64,000 nucleotides of DNA from Branchiostoma floridae. Taxonomy: Eukaryota; Chordata; Leptocardii; Amphioxiformes; Branchiostomatidae. A model generated the notes under the pieces. That model was not told the DNA's origin. It saw nothing but the letters and a program-made list of their open reading frames with translations, and made no database searches. Position numbers and translations under genes: made by a program. The stretch's first letter is position 1. Each line of letters begins with the position of its first letter. Shown one piece after another: positions 35,701 through 47,526 of this stretch. The stretch spans positions 6,392,019 to 6,456,018 of the forward strand of contig NC_049986.1 in NCBI RefSeq assembly GCF_000003815.2, given 5' to 3'.

Positions 35701-37624
35701 TACACTTTTTGCTACGTAGGCGGGACATACCCATTATAAGGTCTCATTGATGTGTTACTCCGAGTGGGTAGAAAGAGATCCGAGCCAAAAAAAGTGAACG
35801 GCTGCTTGGACACGCGTTTTTAGCGGTGAGAAATTCCCTTTTAGCCATCGGAACTGATCTCAAAAGTTAGATTGGTGAAAGCTTGTATGTAACTGAAGAA
35901 ATTAGCAGGTAGAGTTTTGCAGCCGTGCGCTAGGTCGGAGGTACACAGTCCTGGGTTCTGTGGAGTGGTGCGGTTGCACAATAACAGCGAAAAAGTGCAT
36001 GCTCTTTATGGGGATTGACTAATCGTAGTTTGTAACTGCTATAAAAACAACCTGTGTATAATTGACGTTGGCAATTTTTCCCGCGATAATAGGGTAAATG
36101 TGCTCAACATAGAATGAAAAAATCTGATGACATTTCATGTAGCTTCATTATGAACGCGCCCATGTAAACCAATAATTATAACATAGAAGTCTATGGGAAG
36201 AAAAAACTCATCAATGAGACCATAAAACATCATGAGAGGCGATTCATCTCACAGGCCTATGGGCGACCCTTCGTGCTTAAGTGGAATTCCTGTCTGGGAA
36301 GATGTATTGTTTGCTGAGCTCTCGTCTAGTCTAGTGCCTTTGTAGTCTGCTTGTCTGACGAAATTCAGACTATTCCATTAAGAAATTTAATGGGAGCATT
36401 TTTCACCTGCTAACCTTTAATTATAGTGACCATTTGCTTATGTATTGAATATTTGGTGGAGCAAACTTTTGGACAGTCCACCAGTCTTTTCAACATAGTT
36501 TTCTTTGGGGCAAACCCTTTTTTTCTACCAAAAGTTCGGCAACTACTTTGATACCTTTGTTAAGCAGGTTTCTCACTAGATTGCGGCACGTTGGGGGCTC
36601 TGCTGCGTCATAAATTGGCCATGACAATATTCTATAGTCATTACAGTCAGCATTGCCACGAGGAAGGTGACAGACGGTCACCGAAACGTTGGCCTTAAAA
36701 AAAGGTACTTGGTTGTGCATACAGACTCTAATTTTATAAAACTGTTGATAAAAATTACAATAATCATCTGTTGTACCTTGCCAGCCAGTAGGTACCCAAT
36801 GAGTAATGGGACTGTAGAGTATATTCTGGTAAAGTATATTCGGTCAGTTGCAGATTATTATCTGCATTTCTATTTGATACAACTCATACTGCCAGCAATA
36901 ACTAAAGGCGACAGTATGCAATGACTTCTGATTACTTTCCTTACTAGACCAGAAAAGTATACAAGAGTTTCGAAAAAGTTCCTAAACAACATCGTAAATA
37001 TAAATTCAAGATACTGTTGTAGAACGTAAAATTCAATCAAAGTAGTAATGTTTTATTAGTATTAACGTTTTACTGGTAAAAGAAAACACAGGACATAATT
37101 GTGGTTTGAAATACGTTAAAACCATATTTTGAAAGGTAGCATCATCGTTCGTCATAAGGTCCAACAGCACTATGGACTGACGTTTAAAAAATCTCAGATG
37201 CCAGTTACATCGTCCACATCTACCCCCCCCCCATACCTAAGTACTTTAGACGTTGACTTAACCATTGACATTAGCTCCGACAGAAAGCATCCATCTTATA
37301 TGAGTACCATTACCCCTGGAGGTTTTTTGTTTTCCCGTTGAGACTCCACAGACGTCAATGGCTTACCCTGGCTCGTCATCCACAAGCTCCACGTGTCAGG
37401 GCGCCCCGATGGTTTTCCAGAGGCAGGAAAATGCAAATCATCAATAATAAGTGCCCCGGGTTGGTCCCAGGGGACACGGGGAGGTAATAGGGCCAATTAG
37501 TCGTCCTGAACCACACCAAATGTTAGGGGCACACTGTGATATAAATCTGGCTATTGCACGTGGAGAGAATATGTCATTGGTGGGGGTACTATATGTGTGT
37601 AGTACTCCACCAGAACCATTTACC
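35701..37624. other. Mostly unrecognised, one family-F repeat
   Basis: Apart from 36480-36720 nothing is recognised; short open frames near 37129-37665 have no family features. Confidence 0.4.
36480..36720. mobile_element. Family-F repeat with hammerhead-like core
   Basis: At 36660-36686 it reads GAGGA-A-GGTGAC-AGACG-GTCACC-GAAA, the same plan as the family-D and -E cores. Full element limits are unclear. Confidence 0.45.
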
Positions 37625-38690
37625 ACTGTCTGCCAAAGAACGACAACAACAAAGATGCTCTTCAACTGATGATTACTTGGTAAATATTTGGTAGTTGCAT
37701 GGCAAAGATTAGGATCAGGTCGACAGGTCAGCCACCATTCAAAGCTTTACATTTACGACAAAATGATCATTATCGAGGTTTATGCGTTCAGGTCTCGACT
37801 GTCTGGCCAAGAACGACAACAACAAAGGTGCCCTTCAACTAAATGGAAATGTTGTAATTATGTAGTTGCTGCAGGGCTAAGATTGGGGTCAGATCAGCAG
37901 GTCTGCTGTCACTCAAAGACGTAACATTATATTTACGACAAAGTGATTATTATCGAAACTTGTGCGTTCAGGTCTTGACTGCCTGACCTTTGATTACAAA
38001 TATGTTCTTCAACCCATGGATATGTGGTAAATATTCAGTAGTTGCAGGGCACATATTAGGGTCAGATCGACAAAGTGATTATTATAGAGACTTGTGTGTT
38101 TGTCTTGACTGCCTGACCAATTATTACAAAGATGCTCTTCGGCTAATGACCACCTGGTAAATGTTTGGTACTTGGCAAAGATTAAGGTAAGTTCAGCAGG
38201 TCAGCCGTCACTCAAAGACGTAGCTTTATATTTTACAACAAAGTGATTATTATGGAGACTTGTGCGTTGGTCTTTGTTGCCTGTTTGACCAGTGATTACA
38301 AAGATGCTCTTTAACTACTGGCTATGTAGTAAATATTTGCAGGGCAAAGATTAGGGTCATGTCAGCAGGTCAGCCGCCATTCAAAGCTTTATATTTACGA
38401 CAAAATGATCATTATCGAGACTTGTACGTTCTGGTCTTGACTACCTGGTCAAAGACTACAAAGATGCTCTCATGTCTACTTGGTATCTATTTTGTAGTTG
38501 CAGGGCAAAGATTAGGGTCAGGTAAGCAGGTCAGCCGTCACTCAGAGACGTAGCTTTTGCATTCTACGACAAAGTTATTATTATCGAGACTTGTGCGTTC
38601 AGGTCTTGACTTCCTGACCAATGGCTACAAAAATGCTCTTCAATTCAATTTGTAGACACTGGAATAGAGGCAGCAAGGTAAGGAATAGGA
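37625..38690 (+). repeat. Satellite-like array, unit about 165-172 bp
   Basis: Seven units by the marker GCAAAGATTAGGGTCAG-like sequence at about 37706, 37878, 38047, 38177, 38346, 38508 and 38669. Each also has CAGGTCAGCCGTCACTCAAA, GTGATTATTATCGAGACTTG and GATGCTCTTCAACT. The third unit has a deletion. Confidence 0.85.
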
Positions 38691-38726
38691 TCAGGTTAGT
38701 GGGTCATCTGTCAGTCATATGACTTC

Positions 38727-38862
38727 ACAGAATAAAGAGACTCTTTTTACACAACCATTGCTTTATTCTCACCAACGTTTCAGCGACCGTCTGTCACATT
38801 CCTCATGGCAATTCTAACTGGTTCAAAGCAATGATTGTGTAAAAAGAGTCTCTTTATTCAGT
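38727..38862. mobile_element. Family-F small palindrome
   Basis: The inverted arms AATAAAGAGACTCTTTTTAC and GTAAAAAGAGTCTCTTTATT enclose, on the - strand, a TGAGGA...GAAACG hammerhead-like core (about 38778-38805). Confidence 0.65.
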
Positions 38863-39372
38863 GATGTACAAACCTGATGAAACTAGTCAAGGACATATTA
38901 CTTCACATGTCACACAATGCAGGGATGAATGTCTAGTGCTGCATGTTAGTCTTTAGAAGAATATGCCATCACGGATGACACGCACAACTTCATCGCAAAA
39001 CAAATCAGCAATTTCTTCGAGAAGCGATTCAACCTGCCTTTGTTGTCTCATCAGAGGCCTTTAGGTTTAATATCGCCCATTTTGCCTGAATAATGCGTCA
39101 ATTTGTGTCACATCAGGACAATATATCGCAAATCAAGTGCTCGCCGGAGCGCCGCTCACCGCAAATCGATATACAATTTTATTACCAGGCGGTGTGACGT
39201 CTGGACCAGTTGAGCATTTTGGACTGGGACTCATCTCTATTGATTCGCCAGATTTGGAGTGGGGATGACGCTAACCGGCTCAGGGACCGTCGCATATTAT
39301 CAGTTTGACATGAAATAGAAAACAGTATCTTCCCTTCATCATTAGTTCCCTTGTGGTATCGTTACTGTATCA

Positions 39373-39760
39373 TTGTTGTCTCATTTACAAAAACTATGCA
39401 AATATTGTAATTTAGATAGAATAGAAGATGAATGCTATTTTGTAGTAGAGTGTAGACTATATGCCGTAGAGAGAAATGAACTATATAAGAATGTGCAAAA
39501 TCTTTTTCATTATTTCATACACCTAAGTTATGTAGAAAAATTCATATTCCTAAAGCAACTAGACAAATCATCGATCATAAAACATATCAGCTCTTTTATC
39601 TCCACTGTAACAGAAAAGTGAGGAGAAGTCGAATTTATCCGCCAATAGTCTCATTTTGTATCTGTGAACTGTATCTTTTCAACATGTCTTGTTGTGACCT
39701 GTAGTTATAGCCCGGTTTGACAAAAATGTGCAATAAATGTCTTCATTCGTTCATTTACAA
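39373..39760 (+). pseudogene. 3' end of a non-LTR retrotransposon (zinc-knuckle C-terminus and 3' tail)
   Basis: The translation has LCKYCNLDRIEDECYFVVEC, a Cys-x2-Cys...Cys arrangement with IEDE, typical of LINE RT C-termini. It ends at 39621. About 140 bases later the sequence closes with AATAAATGTCTTCATTCGTT, an A-poor short-tandem tail of the kind LINEs carry. The rest of the element is missing. Confidence 0.68.
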
Positions 39761-40237
39761 CAATGACAACATGACACAATGGGCGTTACTTGAATTTTTA
39801 GAAATTTCGCAATGTGTGTAGATGGCATAACATTACAGTAAAAAGAGACATTGACATTATAAAATGCTCCCTTTGCAAACAGAACGCAGCTGATGACCTA
39901 GACTCACAGTTCAGGAACAACGGATAAAAAGATTTGAATTTCGGTAACGATCCAATGAGGGAGATCACGAGTCTGTCCCAGATTTTGAACAGATAACGGT
40001 CGGGTGTCTGGCGTCTCATCTGTAGCCAATCAGGTGAATTCTCGCGGCGCTACCCTTTTGAGTCATACCTGTTCTCCGGTTTACCTCCTGTGGAAGTGAC
40101 TTATTGCCCTGTAGTTTTGCACAGGAACGAGCAATTATGGAAATCCTATGTGAGGTGGTACGCTCCATCGCAGTTCATCAACAGTTCCCTCCGGTGGTTG
40201 CGCCGAAGTGAATGCCTGGCGTAACAAGATTCAAACA

Positions 40238-40640
40238 AGCCGGTGTGACAGCGATCTCGCCCCCCCCCCGGGGGGCGAGATCACTAGCGTTTTCGCCCCC
40301 CTTTAGCGTTTTCGCCCCCCCCCCCAGAGCAGCTGGCTACTACGTATTACAGGTGCGCTACCTGGGACTATACTGCACCTGGGGAGGAACCTATATGGGG
40401 TGTTACCTGGGACCTATATGGCACCTTATTACCGTACCGTAAGATGTCATACCTCGAAAGTCGAGACTATATTGTTCGGTGGAAACATGACTTTGAAATG
40501 AAAAAGACAATTTTTGCAGCTGAGGTGGCATAAAAACAGTGCTACTGCGAACGTATTAATCAACACCGTCTATGGTACGGAATACGTCAGCTATATGTTT
40601 TCAATTTGTCACAGTGGTTTCTTTCTTGGGCTGGAAACAT
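40238..40640. mobile_element. Family-H repeat with C/G-run hairpin
   Basis: Starts CGGTGTGACAGCGATCTCG, then an almost pure C9-G6 hairpin near 40260-40276 and two TAGCGTTTTCGCCCCCC blocks. Ends with the inverse of the 21.95-kb sequence (ATCAACACCGTCTATGG). The homopolymer runs are likely hard to sequence and may relate to the 903-base gap that follows. Confidence 0.55.
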
Positions 40641-42368
40641 TTCCAAAGCACTAACAAAAACACACGTGAATATTAAATAGTTAACTAGTTTCTCATTATA
40701 AACACTATCTACGCCGCAGTTGATATAATACCTGTTGCGAAATGCTCACCAAACACTGGGAAAGGACCTGGCTTAAGAAAAACGGGTAAATGCGTCAGTT
40801 CCTAAATACCAGAAAAAAACGGCCTTGTGGGGGGGAAAAAATCCCTTTGGCCAGGTACCTTTAACCAAAATGGGGGGTATTCCAAANNNNNNNNNNNNNN
40901 NNNNNNNNNNNNNNNNNNNNNNNNNNNNNNNNNNNNNNNNNNNNNNNNNNNNNNNNNNNNNNNNNNNNNNNNNNNNNNNNNNNNNNNNNNNNNNNNNNNN
41001 NNNNNNNNNNNNNNNNNNNNNNNNNNNNNNNNNNNNNNNNNNNNNNNNNNNNNNNNNNNNNNNNNNNNNNNNNNNNNNNNNNNNNNNNNNNNNNNNNNNN
41101 NNNNNNNNNNNNNNNNNNNNNNNNNNNNNNNNNNNNNNNNNNNNNNNNNNNNNNNNNNNNNNNNNNNNNNNNNNNNNNNNNNNNNNNNNNNNNNNNNNNN
41201 NNNNNNNNNNNNNNNNNNNNNNNNNNNNNNNNNNNNNNNNNNNNNNNNNNNNNNNNNNNNNNNNNNNNNNNNNNNNNNNNNNNNNNNNNNNNNNNNNNNN
41301 NNNNNNNNNNNNNNNNNNNNNNNNNNNNNNNNNNNNNNNNNNNNNNNNNNNNNNNNNNNNNNNNNNNNNNNNNNNNNNNNNNNNNNNNNNNNNNNNNNNN
41401 NNNNNNNNNNNNNNNNNNNNNNNNNNNNNNNNNNNNNNNNNNNNNNNNNNNNNNNNNNNNNNNNNNNNNNNNNNNNNNNNNNNNNNNNNNNNNNNNNNNN
41501 NNNNNNNNNNNNNNNNNNNNNNNNNNNNNNNNNNNNNNNNNNNNNNNNNNNNNNNNNNNNNNNNNNNNNNNNNNNNNNNNNNNNNNNNNNNNNNNNNNNN
41601 NNNNNNNNNNNNNNNNNNNNNNNNNNNNNNNNNNNNNNNNNNNNNNNNNNNNNNNNNNNNNNNNNNNNNNNNNNNNNNNNNNNNNNNNNNNNNNNNNNNN
41701 NNNNNNNNNNNNNNNNNNNNNNNNNNNNNNNNNNNNNNNNNNNNNNNNNNNNNNNNNNNNNNNNNNNNNNNNNNNNNNNNNNNNNNNNNTTTGGGCTCAA
41801 GATACCTAGGAGCCAGTAATCAGCGACGGCCGGCAATCATCGACCAAGTACAAAAAGAAATGGCCAGCAAAAGTGTATCATGAGCCAAAAAAGGCCTCAG
41901 AGAGCCTGCTATGGAGGCTATCAAAATACATGAAATCCAGCGGTATGTAACCGGCTTTTGGACCCATTACAGTGATTACTTACTTTAGGAAAGCTCTGGT
42001 ACATTTTCGGAAATCAGTTTGATACAGAACGCACGAGAGCTGCAGTGATCTAAGATTGACGGTTGAGGAAAGCGCCGTTGTCAGCCCGACTGCTCATTTG
42101 TTGGGCGACAGAATTTCAAACCAATGAACTCCCGTAGGTCAACTGTAACGCAGTCTGCACTGCCAAAGCGCTCTCGGTTCCCGGTATGTATCTTCCTCGG
42201 GGCTAATCACCAAAATCAATACGTACTATTGCTTTGTGATCCTTTATTACAATTCAAAGCAAAGTGAGCCGCTTTTGTAATAGGCAGTATCGCAGATATG
42301 TTGGCTTCTACGGTAGTCACCGGAGCTCCTAATTATGTAGCAGGCTTCCCTTCCCTCATCTGTTCCAG
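40641..42368. other. Upstream flank of the SDR-GT gene
   Basis: About half is assembly gap. The visible 41790-42368 has no TATA box or recognised gene; G/C content rises toward 42360. Confidence 0.4.
40887..41789. other. Assembly gap (903 N)
   Basis: It lies upstream of the SDR-GT gene and could hide a promoter or noncoding first exon. Confidence 1.
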
Positions 42369-42469
42369 GCGTACCTGAACCTCCCGGGCACTGACGTGTT
42401 GGGGAAGGGCGGCGGTGGTGGCGCTAACAACCGGCGGGGACAAGGTGAAGGAGGCCCGGCAGTAGAACG
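42369..42469 (+). promoter_or_regulatory. 5' untranslated part of the SDR-GT gene's first coding exon
   Basis: This GC-rich stretch leads into the ATG at 42470. An in-frame TGA at 42446-42448 lies 24 bases upstream of that ATG, so translation cannot start earlier in this frame. A pyrimidine-rich run ending in CAG at 42366-42368 looks like a 3' splice site, so the exon may begin at 42369 and be preceded by a noncoding exon. Alternatively transcription starts within this stretch. I see no TATA box. The exon boundary is inference. Confidence 0.45.
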
Positions 42470-42545
42470 ATGAGGATCCGGCACGTCACGCTACTGGTGG
42501 CCGCAGTCTTCCTGGGCGGCATCAGTGTCACCTATGTCCTACTGG
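42470..42545 (+). CDS. SDR-glycosyltransferase fusion gene, coding exon 1 (signal anchor)
   Basis: The 76 coding bases give residues 1-25 plus the first base of codon 26. The product starts with MRIRH, followed by about 20 hydrophobic residues (roughly 6-26), which is the layout of a type II Golgi signal anchor with a short basic cytoplasmic tail. The exon ends at a good 5' splice site (GTAAGG, 42546-42551). It ends in phase 1, which matches the exon beginning at 55476: the split codon G|CA reads Ala. The exon is too short to be found by ORF length alone. The start is supported by the in-frame stop 24 bases upstream. The link to exon 2 is inferred from phase, splice signals and the sensible topology; a further small exon inside the intron cannot be excluded. 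Confidence 0.75.
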
Positions 42546-43218
42546 GTAAGGTCAGATATCTATTACCACTTTGGTGATTCTTTGCGTTTGGTAATAAGGG
42601 CTTGAACATTGGTTTATTCACACACAGCGTACGTTAGTACCATTGTATGTTCGTCCTTTCGTGTCAGATTTCGGTTAAGCACAAATCAGTGCGCTGAGTA
42701 ATTCCCTCGTTGCGATGTCACCCAGGAGAAGATGGCACGTACGTACCGTCTGCATGGATTCATTCATTTATCACTTACGTTTTATATATAACGAACAGAA
42801 TGTCTTTACTGGACGCACGACTTAGTACGTAATAAACAGGCATTTTGACACGATATAAATTTATATCTGCCTCAATGTTAGCGGTACGAGTCATTATTCA
42901 AGCAGCACGTATTTGTTTGTCACCATGCTTGTAGTATCTTTCCAATCCCTATGAAAATTAATCACGCCAAGCATATTCGACAAACTTGTCCCCAGGAAAG
43001 AAGATCTATGTCCAGTCGTGTTGACAAGATGTGTTACAGAAAATTCAGGAGCATGCGTGTACATGTATCCGACAAAGGAAACCAATCTGAGGTTAGCACC
43101 TCAGCAGTAATGCAGACTGTCAGTTTTCATTATAGCCATCGATGCGTGCTGGCTGTTCATGCATACATAGTGGCATGCATGGGATAGGCCATTACCACAC
43201 GTCGCCTACACTACATCA

Positions 43219-43770
43219 CTGATGTACTGAGATGTTGTCATTACGTAGAGAGATTTGTGAGAGAACCTACAGATCAAATCAGACCAAAAGTAACATGTGA
43301 AAATGTGAAGACTTTTTGCAGTAAACCTTTTTTCGGGGAGGGGGGGGGGTGGTTGTGTTGGATCGATTCCTTGATGGTTCTGATGTATTGAGATGCTGTC
43401 ATTACGTAGAGGTTTGTGAGAAAACCTACAGATCAAACCAGCCCAAGAGTAACATTATGAAAATCCGACTTTTTGAATAGAAAAAAAATGTGAGGGGGGT
43501 GATTTGGGGTCGATTTCTTGATGGCTCTGAAGTACTGAGATGTAGCAATTACATAGAGATTTGTGAGGAAACTGACAGATCAAAAGTAACATATGAAAAT
43601 CCGAAGACTTTTTGAAGTAAAAAAAGGAAATTTTTTTTGGGGGGGGGGGGCTGTTGGTTCAATTTCTTGATGGTTCTGATGTACTGAGATGTAGCCATTA
43701 CATAGAGATTTGTGAGAAAACCTAAACATCAAAAGAAATGTGGATCGATTTCTTGATAGTTCGTGATGGG
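43219..43770 (+). repeat. Tandem repeat, four units of about 150-160 bp with G-runs (in the SDR-GT intron)
   Basis: CTGATGTAYTGAGATG starts units at about 43219, 43379, 43528 and 43677. Each full unit ends with a run of G (up to eleven) and TCGATTTCTTGATGGTT. Confidence 0.85.
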
Positions 43771-44674
43771 ACAGCAAAGATAATCGGCCCTAACATAGAT
43801 TTAATTTGATTTGTGGGTCGCTGATTGGTCCGAAAGCTTATCAAATTGTTTGGCCAAGAAGTATTTCAATTGGATGATCGACGTGATGTCGTTACAACCG
43901 TTCAGTTCAAATGTGATTTGTCAATTATAATACACTAGATGTCTGATTACTAGAACATTAATTCCTTTATCAGTTTATAACCATACATTTACAGTCTTTA
44001 ACTAAATGGATTTAGATGAATCTGGACTTATGGATAGGCTGATCAACAAATCGGATGATTTCTTCGTTTCTAGAATGAGTGGACTTTTGAGTAGTTCTGG
44101 AGCAAAGACATAGCACCGACGTAGCTAATCTTCTTCGCAAGCTCTGACGAAAATTATGTTTTCTATCTATTTTTCAGCCAAAAATATTCTCAGTTATAGT
44201 GAGCAGCCGATGGAAAACGTGACATCCAAAGCCATTTGAAAGTCGTAAAAAATCACAACATTTACTATACGGAGATTAAATTACAACGTTTTTCTTCCTT
44301 TACTTCCTATAGACACTATATCAAAACTTATGAAGAATCTCTCACAAAGATATAAGATACTTAATTAAATTTCCTCTCACGTACTAGACGGCACTGTGAC
44401 ACAGTAAGCACGCACAATTCAGATATTTCATCTGTTTGTGGCGGAGATCCTTTCCACGGAAGATTACCGTAGACAACGTGCAGTAGGAAGTAAATGGCAT
44501 GCATTATCTAGTGTAAGAGGACGTGGTACTGAAATAGTGTTTAGGTTCTTGAGCGCCACAGTGAAGTTTAAACTTTGCCATGCTCTACGTAATTAGCTCG
44601 TTGGTGCGACCACACAACAAATGTTTTTGAAAAGTTAGTCTAATTGCTAATTTAATTCAAACAGATTTCACCAA

Positions 44675-44909
44675 CGCGCACTTGGGGCACCGGTGCGGCA
44701 CTGCGGGGTTCGTTCACTGCGGCACGGATGTGTTATTTTCTCAGATTTTTTAGATGACTTAAATATTGCGTAATACGTAAAAGTATGAAGATACAAAATA
44801 CACAAAAGGTATTAAAGAAAAATCATTCTTTACCGCTGAAATTCGTTGAGTATCTTTTGAAACCTGTAGTGCCGCATTGGTGCTGCAAGTGCAGTGAGAT
44901 ACCACCTTT
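44675..44909 (+). mobile_element. Family-A MITE, left end truncated (in the SDR-GT intron)
   Basis: It begins inside the arm at GCGCACTTGGGGCACCGGTG and is complete at the right end. Confidence 0.8.
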
Positions 44910-45442
44910 TAGTGTTAATAAACCGCACAGAAAGAGCAATACGCATTCGCAGAAAAGCCAACAAAAGATACGGCCAGCTGCAATTCAAAATAGAGCTCTC
45001 ACTATCGTTTGGTAAAAGTATCTTTGCGGTGTCTATTTGGTTAACTGACCCTTTATCTCCGACCACAACATGCCTGAGGCGTAACGCTCTCTAACACCAT
45101 TAGCTTTTAGAGTCTTTGTGAAAGATGTTGATTCAACAGATTACAACACTGCAATGCGTGGAAAGGCGCTATCAACACTCGGATTCACCATTCGGAGAAT
45201 GACGTTTCGTCAACGCAAAAACAGAAAGCGGCTGGGGTAAATGGATTGAATGATGAGGGAAACTTTAAATTTGACAGGCGTTACAAAACTATCTCCAAGT
45301 TGAGTGTTTAGTATTTTTTAAACTTGCTTTTGGACAGTCGAGGACAATGTTTGGACAATGCACTTAATTCCGTAACTTATATTAACAGTGTCACATGCAC
45401 AGCACAAACAGAAGGTAAAAGTAGTTTTTCTTTTCTTTATCC

Positions 45443-45565
45443 TCCCCGACGGAAGTCAAGTACCTATTTTTACACCTGGGTGAAGTGAGGAAGGTCGTGT
45501 TAAGTGCCTTTCCCAAAGGCGCAACGTCGGGGGCACGGCGGGTATCGAACTCGGGACCTCGGTTG
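45443..45565 (-). mobile_element. SINE-2 fragment joined to a LINE relic
   Basis: Read on -, it starts in the tRNA-like B-box region (CCGAGTTCGATACCCGCCG) and continues through the SINE-2 tail. It directly follows the LINE coding relic at 45566. Confidence 0.68.
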
Positions 45566-46026
45566 TCGTCAAGAGAGTTCCATAATTTGGCTGTCCGGGT
45601 AAAGAGACTGTTACTGTAGAAGGACTTGGAAACTGGCAATTTGAATTGAACAATAAAACGATGTGAGTTTGAGGAGAACCTAGTGTTGCGCTGAAAGGCT
45701 CTCACCGGAAGGACAAGTAGTGTGAGATCATGATTATATGGAGCAACAGCCATGGAAGTACCGGTAAAAGAGAGACAGGGATGCAACGTTTCGCCTGTGC
45801 GAGAGAGGGTCAAGCTTGGATTTTTATATGTTAAGGAACGATAGATTGAAGCTGCATAGTATACTGACGACTGCAGCAGCATAACACATTGGAATACTCG
45901 TAATATAACGTGACTGTTTGTTAAGGTGTGGTAGCTGAGAAGCCCATCATTTCTTCCATGTGTAAAGGATTTTACTGAGGCCTTATGTATAGCACTACCA
46001 CAAGTACACGTTTTAATATTTAGCAC
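45566..46026 (-). pseudogene. C-terminal piece of a non-LTR retrotransposon reverse transcriptase
   Basis: The open frame carries FKLPVSKSFYSNSLFTRTAK followed by LWNSLDD near its end. The pattern of a basic, Phe-rich stretch then LWNSL is the usual C-terminus of CR1/L2-type LINE polyproteins. Nothing of the catalytic RT core remains. The open frame continues into the SINE-2 sequence only by chance. 5' truncation, as seen here, is normal for LINE insertions. Confidence 0.65.
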
Positions 46027-46564
46027 GTTGCCACTCTCAAACTACCATCAATGTATAAATATTAATGCAAAAGAAACGCTTCGTAAAATGATGACATCGA
46101 TTTCAGTTTTGACGATTGCACACATTGTAAAAAAAGACGACCATTGAACAAGAAATCAAAATGGCCGTAAAAATAGGGTCCTGCCACTAGCGAGACCCCT
46201 TACTGACACGTATTACACACAAGTACACAACAATTAATGACGTGGTCTCTGTTGCTGACGATTCAGCTTATAACAAGTATACGCTCTCGCCCTTTAAGTC
46301 AAAGGGGTTGCTTCATTCGCATCAAAAGGTCTCAAGTTAATCAATACTCAATTTCCAGGCGGGGACATAACTGCCGAAAGCGATAGGAGTGAAAGTCGTT
46401 AAAAGTTGGCACATCTTCAGATTGGGACCTGTTTCCGATGGGGAAATCAATCTGACTGGGAGAGAAAGTCTAACGACACCTTAAATGAATGATGCATGTG
46501 GAGGAAGACTGGATGAGACACTGGTGTCAGCGATTTTAGAGACTATCGTAAAACTTTTGTAGGT

Positions 46565-46822
46565 AACTAAATATGCCAAACAGATAGCATTGACCTCAGC
46601 TGTCTATTGTCAGAGGGGTAATAATGACCCTTTCTGAAGTGTATATTGTGTCGGACCATGTAAGTACCAAATAAAACACCGAGTGTGCGAAGCCAACTAA
46701 ATATGTAAAAAAGATAGCGTTGGCCTCAGCTATCTATTGATACAGGGGTAAAGACCCGTCCTAAAGTGCATACGGTGTCGGTCTCTGTAACCACTGAATA
46801 AACCACCGAGTGAGCGAAGCCA
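46565..46822 (+). repeat. Two-copy tandem repeat of about 129 bp
   Basis: AACTAAATATG starts both units (46565, 46694). They share CCTCAGCTRTCTATTG and CACCGAGTGWGCGAAGCCAA. Confidence 0.82.
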
Positions 46823-46854
46823 AACCTTATATTCGTCAATTCCCGTGTATCAAA

Positions 46855-47032
46855 GTTTGAAGAGGATGAGTATAACAGTTGAACACACACAACTACCAGT
46901 GGACTATCCCTTGTTGTAGTGCTTGTGCAGGTGTTTGGCCCAAGGGCTATAGAACAGGAGATGGGCACCATACTACACACCGTAAAGGAGAAAACAATCG
47001 TAACGAACTAAATTTACCCAAGGGCGCTCTGC
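46855..47032 (+). mobile_element. SINE-1 body, head missing
   Basis: It matches the body of the 16322-16607 copy (GTTGAACACACACAACTACC, TTGGCCCAAGGGCTATAGAA, GGAGATGGGC). It runs close to the assembly gap at 47050. Confidence 0.65.
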
Positions 47033-47049
47033 TAATCTCCAAGCAGATC

Positions 47050-47526
47050 NNNNNNNNNNNNNNNNNNNNNNNNNNNNNNNNNNNNNNNNNNNNNNNNNNN
47101 NNNNNNNNNNNNNNNNNNNNNNNNNNNNNNNNNNNNNNNNNNNNNNNNNNNNNNNNNNNNNNNNNNNNNNNNNNNNNNNNNNNNNNNNNNNNNNNNNNNN
47201 NNNNNNNNNNNNNNNNNNNNNNNNNNNNNNNNNNNNNNNNNNNNNNNNNNNNNNNNNNNNNNNNNNNNNNNNNNNNNNNNNNNNNNNNNNNNNNNNNNNN
47301 NNNNNNNNNNNNNNNNNNNNNNNNNNNNNNNNNNNNNNNNNNNNNNNNNNNNNNNNNNNNNNNNNNNNNNNNNNNNNNNNNNNNNNNNNNNNNNNNNNNN
47401 NNNNNNNNNNNNNNNNNNNNNNNNNNNNNNNNNNNNNNNNNNNNNNNNNNNNNNNNNNNNNNNNNNNNNNNNNNNNNNNNNNNNNNNNNNNNNNNNNNNN
47501 NNNNNNNNNNNNNNNNNNNNNNNNNN
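47050..47526. other. Assembly gap (477 N)
   Basis: It lies in the SDR-GT intron, just after a SINE-1 body. Confidence 1.

Noticed and set aside
40802-41883. Long open frames of 330-352 codons on both strands
   Set aside because: They are mostly the 903-N gap read as unknown residues; the few real residues show no family.
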